From Robiginitomaculum sp. (GTDB taxonomy: Bacteria > Pseudomonadota > Alphaproteobacteria > Caulobacterales > Maricaulaceae): a DNA stretch of 8,909 bases. A program made the position numbers and the translations under genes. Of the stretch, positions 7,110 through 8,909 are shown piece after piece. The stretch's first letter is position 1, and the number at the start of each line of letters is the position of its first letter. Below the pieces are notes generated by a model, which was not told the origin of the DNA, made no database searches, and saw only the letters and a program-made list of their open reading frames with translations. The DNA lies in NCBI GenBank assembly GCA_021647805.1, contig JAKITZ010000094.1, forward strand, positions 1 through 8,909, given 5' to 3'.

Positions 7110-7144
7110 TTTACGGATTTGCACTTTTGGTCTGTCTATAGTTG
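7110..7144 (+). promoter_or_regulatory. Candidate ECF-type promoter of the TonB receptor gene
   Basis: TTTACGG at 7110-7116 is followed after 17 bases by GTC at 7134-7136 and directly by TATAGTTG at 7137-7144. The GTC lies 65 bases before the receptor's ATG. In FecI/FecR/FecA-type sets the sigma factor transcribes the receptor gene from a promoter in just this gap, and the same bipartite element precedes the export operon at 569-605. TATAGT (7137-7142) could also be read as a sigma-70 -10 box, but no -35 hexamer sits at a usual distance. Confidence 0.45.
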
Positions 7145-7152
7145 TGAGGCCA

Positions 7153-7218
7153 ATGAAAGTTCCGAATTGTGTGCTTGTCATAATGCCAGTAATGAAGAAA
7201 TATGAGGATTCAAGCTAA
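7153..7218 (+). CDS. Possible 21-residue leader peptide overlapping the receptor start
   Basis: ATG 7153 opens a short frame, MKVPNCVLVIMPVMKKYEDSS, ending at TAA 7216-7218 and so overlapping the receptor start (7202) by 17 bases. TGAGG at 7145-7149 lies just upstream, though only about three bases from the ATG. The receptor's own ribosome-binding sequence (GAAG in AATGAAGAAAT) lies inside it, so translation of this frame could influence receptor initiation. The product is hydrophobic in the middle but resembles nothing I know. It may be chance; the call rests only on position and the ribosome-binding-like sequence. Confidence 0.2.
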   Translation: MKVPNCVLVIMPVMKKYEDSS

Positions 7219-8909
7219 GTTAATCATAACAATACTATGTGTAGGTGCGAGTATTCTTAGCTCTACAATTGCTTTTGCGCAGGATGCAAATGGTCGGTAT
7301 GTGTTACGTATCGATGGAGGTACTCTTGGCAAAGTCGTAGATGATGTTCATGAACAAACCGATATTGAATTTATATATTCTTTTGATTTGGTGAATGCAG
7401 GCGGGATCAACCCCGTCAACGGCAAGTATACTTTGGACGAAGCATTAGCGATCATGTTCGAAGGAACTGGTCTTTCAGGTGGTCTCACTGAAAGCGGGAT
7501 GATTGTCATCACGCGGGAGAGTGGTGTGCAAGCGCCTAACCTTGGGGAAGACCAAATGATTTCTACGAATGTAAAAAGATCACTATTAGCAGGTGTTTCG
7601 GCACTGGTGATGGGCAGTATGCAAACGCCGGCTTTAGCGCAAGGCGCATCTGGTGTTTCAGGTAATTCAGACGCAAATTCCCAAATCACTCAAACAGGCT
7701 CTGTAGCCGGGCGTGTAACTTATGCGGGCACAGATTCTCCTCTTATAGGCGCGATTGTTGATCTTGAAGGCACCAGTTTGAGTGCTGTGACGAATAGTCG
7801 TGGTGAGTACCGTTTTGCGGTCGCTCCAACAGGGACATATGCTATTTCAGTAGACTATCTGGGAACTGAAACACAAACGAATGCGGTCACAATCCGCTCC
7901 AATGTAAAATCTGTTCAGAATTTCGTGATGGGTAGGGTTACTGATGAAATAATTGTCACCAGCCAGCGTTCGTCTTTGATGCAAGCTCTTAACCAGCAGC
8001 GTTCAGCAGATAACAATTCTACAGTTGTTTCTTCTGATCTTATCGGTGCGTTCCCCGCAGAAAATATATCCGAAGCCCTGCGGCGCGTTCCAGGGGTCGC
8101 GTTTGAGCGTGATGATGCTACAGGAGAGGGTACTCGAATATCTGTTCGAGGGTTTAACGCCGAAGCTGTAAACATCAAACTCAACGGGCTTCCTCTACAA
8201 GGTACAGGTATTAGTCGTGCTATCGACCTTACTGGTTTTTTGACCGAGAATATTTCGCAAGTCACTATTCATAAAACACTTTTGCCAAGTCATGAATCTG
8301 ACAGCTCTGGTGGCCTTGTCGAAATTGAAACCAAATCTGGGCTTGATTATGGTGACAAATACTTCAGTTTTGGCTTTGAGCGCGAAGGCAGTCTCGCTAG
8401 CGGGTTTGGTAATGAATTACAAGCCAGTATAACCGCAGCATATAAATTTAATGACAAATTTGGTGTCGCAGGGTCTTTGCAGTATCGCGATACAACGCGT
8501 GATAATTACGATGTCATAATTTCTCAAAACCTTATACCTGTTTTGCCAGCTGGTGTTACAAGTTCATTCCGTATACCCTTCGACAACACATTTCCATTTG
8601 ATCCTAGTCTTGATCAACCACTATTTACTGGCGCTACTTATACAAAGCGGCAACGCGAGGAAACCAATTTAACAGGTTCATTAAATTTTGCGTTGGATGT
8701 TTCTGATAACACTAGCTTGCGTCTTGATTTACAGCGCATACAGGCAACATCACAGCAAATTGCTCAACGTTCGACGCTTAGGTTTCTAACTAGCTCTACC
8801 GATATGCCAATACCGGAGTTGGGGGGCGAGGTTCGCCGCCGTTCATATGTTAGGGCACTTTCTCCAAACATGGGTCTTACAGATAACTCGAATGATCTAG
8901 AAACGACGT
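7202..8909 (+). CDS. TonB-dependent receptor with STN and carboxypeptidase-like domains (partial, 3' end outside window)
   Basis: An outer-membrane transducer/importer, open for 569 codons to the window edge; most of its barrel is missing. Order: signal peptide 1-26 (cleavage after AFA); STN signalling domain about 32-106 (LRIDGGTLGKVVDDVHEQTD, then IEFIYS and MIVITR), which should contact the FecR protein; a second signal-peptide-like segment 119-147; a carboxypeptidase-regulatory-like beta domain about 167-243 (GSVAGRV, GAIVDLEGT, TNSRGEYRF, VAPTGTYAISVDYLG); TonB box DEIIVTSQR 248-256; plug about 268-380 (ISEALRRVPGVAF, RISVRGFN, IKLNGLPL, SGGLVEIETKSG); then the first barrel strands. The STN domain and the sigma/FecR pair upstream mark it as a cell-surface signalling receptor of FecA type. 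The ligand is unknown; a siderophore is usual for FecA systems, but plugs and extensions like these also occur in carbohydrate or peptide receptors. A candidate ECF promoter lies at 7110-7144. The ribosome-binding site before ATG 7202 is weak. Confidence 0.9.
   Translation, partial: MRIQAKLIITILCVGASILSSTIAFAQDANGRYVLRIDGGTLGKVVDDVHEQTDIEFIYSFDLVNAGGINPVNGKYTLDEALAIMFEGTGLSGGLTESGMIVITRESGVQAPNLGEDQMISTNVKRSLLAGVSALVMGSMQTPALAQGASGVSGNSDANSQITQTGSVAGRVTYAGTDSPLIGAIVDLEGTSLSAVTNSRGEYRFAVAPTGTYAISVDYLGTETQTNAVTIRSNVKSVQNFVMGRVTDEIIVTSQRSSLMQALNQQRSADNNSTVVSSDLIGAFPAENISEALRRVPGVAFERDDATGEGTRISVRGFNAEAVNIKLNGLPLQGTGISRAIDLTGFLTENISQVTIHKTLLPSHESDSSGGLVEIETKSGLDYGDKYFSFGFEREGSLASGFGNELQASITAAYKFNDKFGVAGSLQYRDTTRDNYDVIISQNLIPVLPAGVTSSFRIPFDNTFPFDPSLDQPLFTGATYTKRQREETNLTGSLNFALDVSDNTSLRLDLQRIQATSQQIAQRSTLRFLTSSTDMPIPELGGEVRRRSYVRALSPNMGLTDNSNDLETT
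7544..7558 (+). promoter_or_regulatory. Possible internal translation start in the receptor gene
   Basis: GGGGAAG (7544-7550) followed five bases later by an in-frame ATG (7556-7558, Met119) sits at the head of a complete signal-peptide-like segment. The segment has a basic start (NVKR), a hydrophobic core and an ALA cleavage site at 144-146. Initiation here would give a normal TonB-dependent receptor lacking the STN domain. Seen in sequence; use as a start is an inference. Confidence 0.3.

Noticed and set aside
7082..7141. AAGGAG followed by a short frame reading FKKVYGFALLVCL, like the start of a signal peptide
   Set aside because: There is no start codon (the frame opens with GTA and TTA) and it ends at TAG 7139-7141, within the promoter-like element. 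At most it is a remnant of an older gene start.
7915..8265. Minus-strand open frames within the receptor gene (7348-7689 and 7915-8265)
   Set aside because: They are antisense shadows of the well-supported receptor reading frame.

Overview
The window reads like an alphaproteobacterium of moderate to low GC (AT-rich intergenic DNA, mixed codon use). The best clues are a FecI/FecR/TonB-receptor signalling set whose receptor carries both STN and carboxypeptidase-regulatory-like extensions, and a plug resembling those of marine or sphingomonad-type alphaproteobacteria. The exact taxon cannot be fixed from sequence alone.

Layout. (1) 1-269: wreck of the C-terminal end of a Fic-family protein (winged-helix tail), broken by a stop and two frameshifts. 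(2) 270-642: no convincing gene; a weak hairpin and, near its right end, a candidate promoter. (3) 643-5245: a compact, co-directional export operon in the order FtsX/DevC-type permease, EF-hand lipoprotein, DevA/LolD-type ATPase, HlyD/DevB-type membrane fusion protein, and a TolC/NodT-type outer-membrane lipoprotein. Together they would make a complete tripartite ABC exporter reaching from cytoplasm to outside. (4) 5341-7001: ECF sigma factor of FecI type overlapping a FecR-type anti-sigma/sigma regulator. (5) 7202 to the right edge: STN-containing TonB-dependent receptor, truncated by the window after 569 codons.

How the parts may work together. In FecI/FecR/FecA systems the receptor's periplasmic STN domain reports ligand binding to FecR, which releases the ECF sigma factor to transcribe the receptor gene. 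I see a bipartite element, TTTACGG-N17-GTC, with identical spacing just upstream of both the receptor gene (7110-7136) and the export operon (569-595). Both copies are followed within two bases by TATAGTTG. If this is the promoter of the ECF sigma factor, uptake/sensing and export form one regulon: a surface receptor that senses a molecule would switch on both its own synthesis and a dedicated exporter with a calcium-binding-like lipoprotein. That link is an inference from a motif seen by eye.

Other notable points: the receptor contains a second, complete-looking signal peptide inside the protein just after the STN domain, preceded by a ribosome-binding-like sequence and an in-frame ATG. Two genes of the export operon appear to start with TTG.
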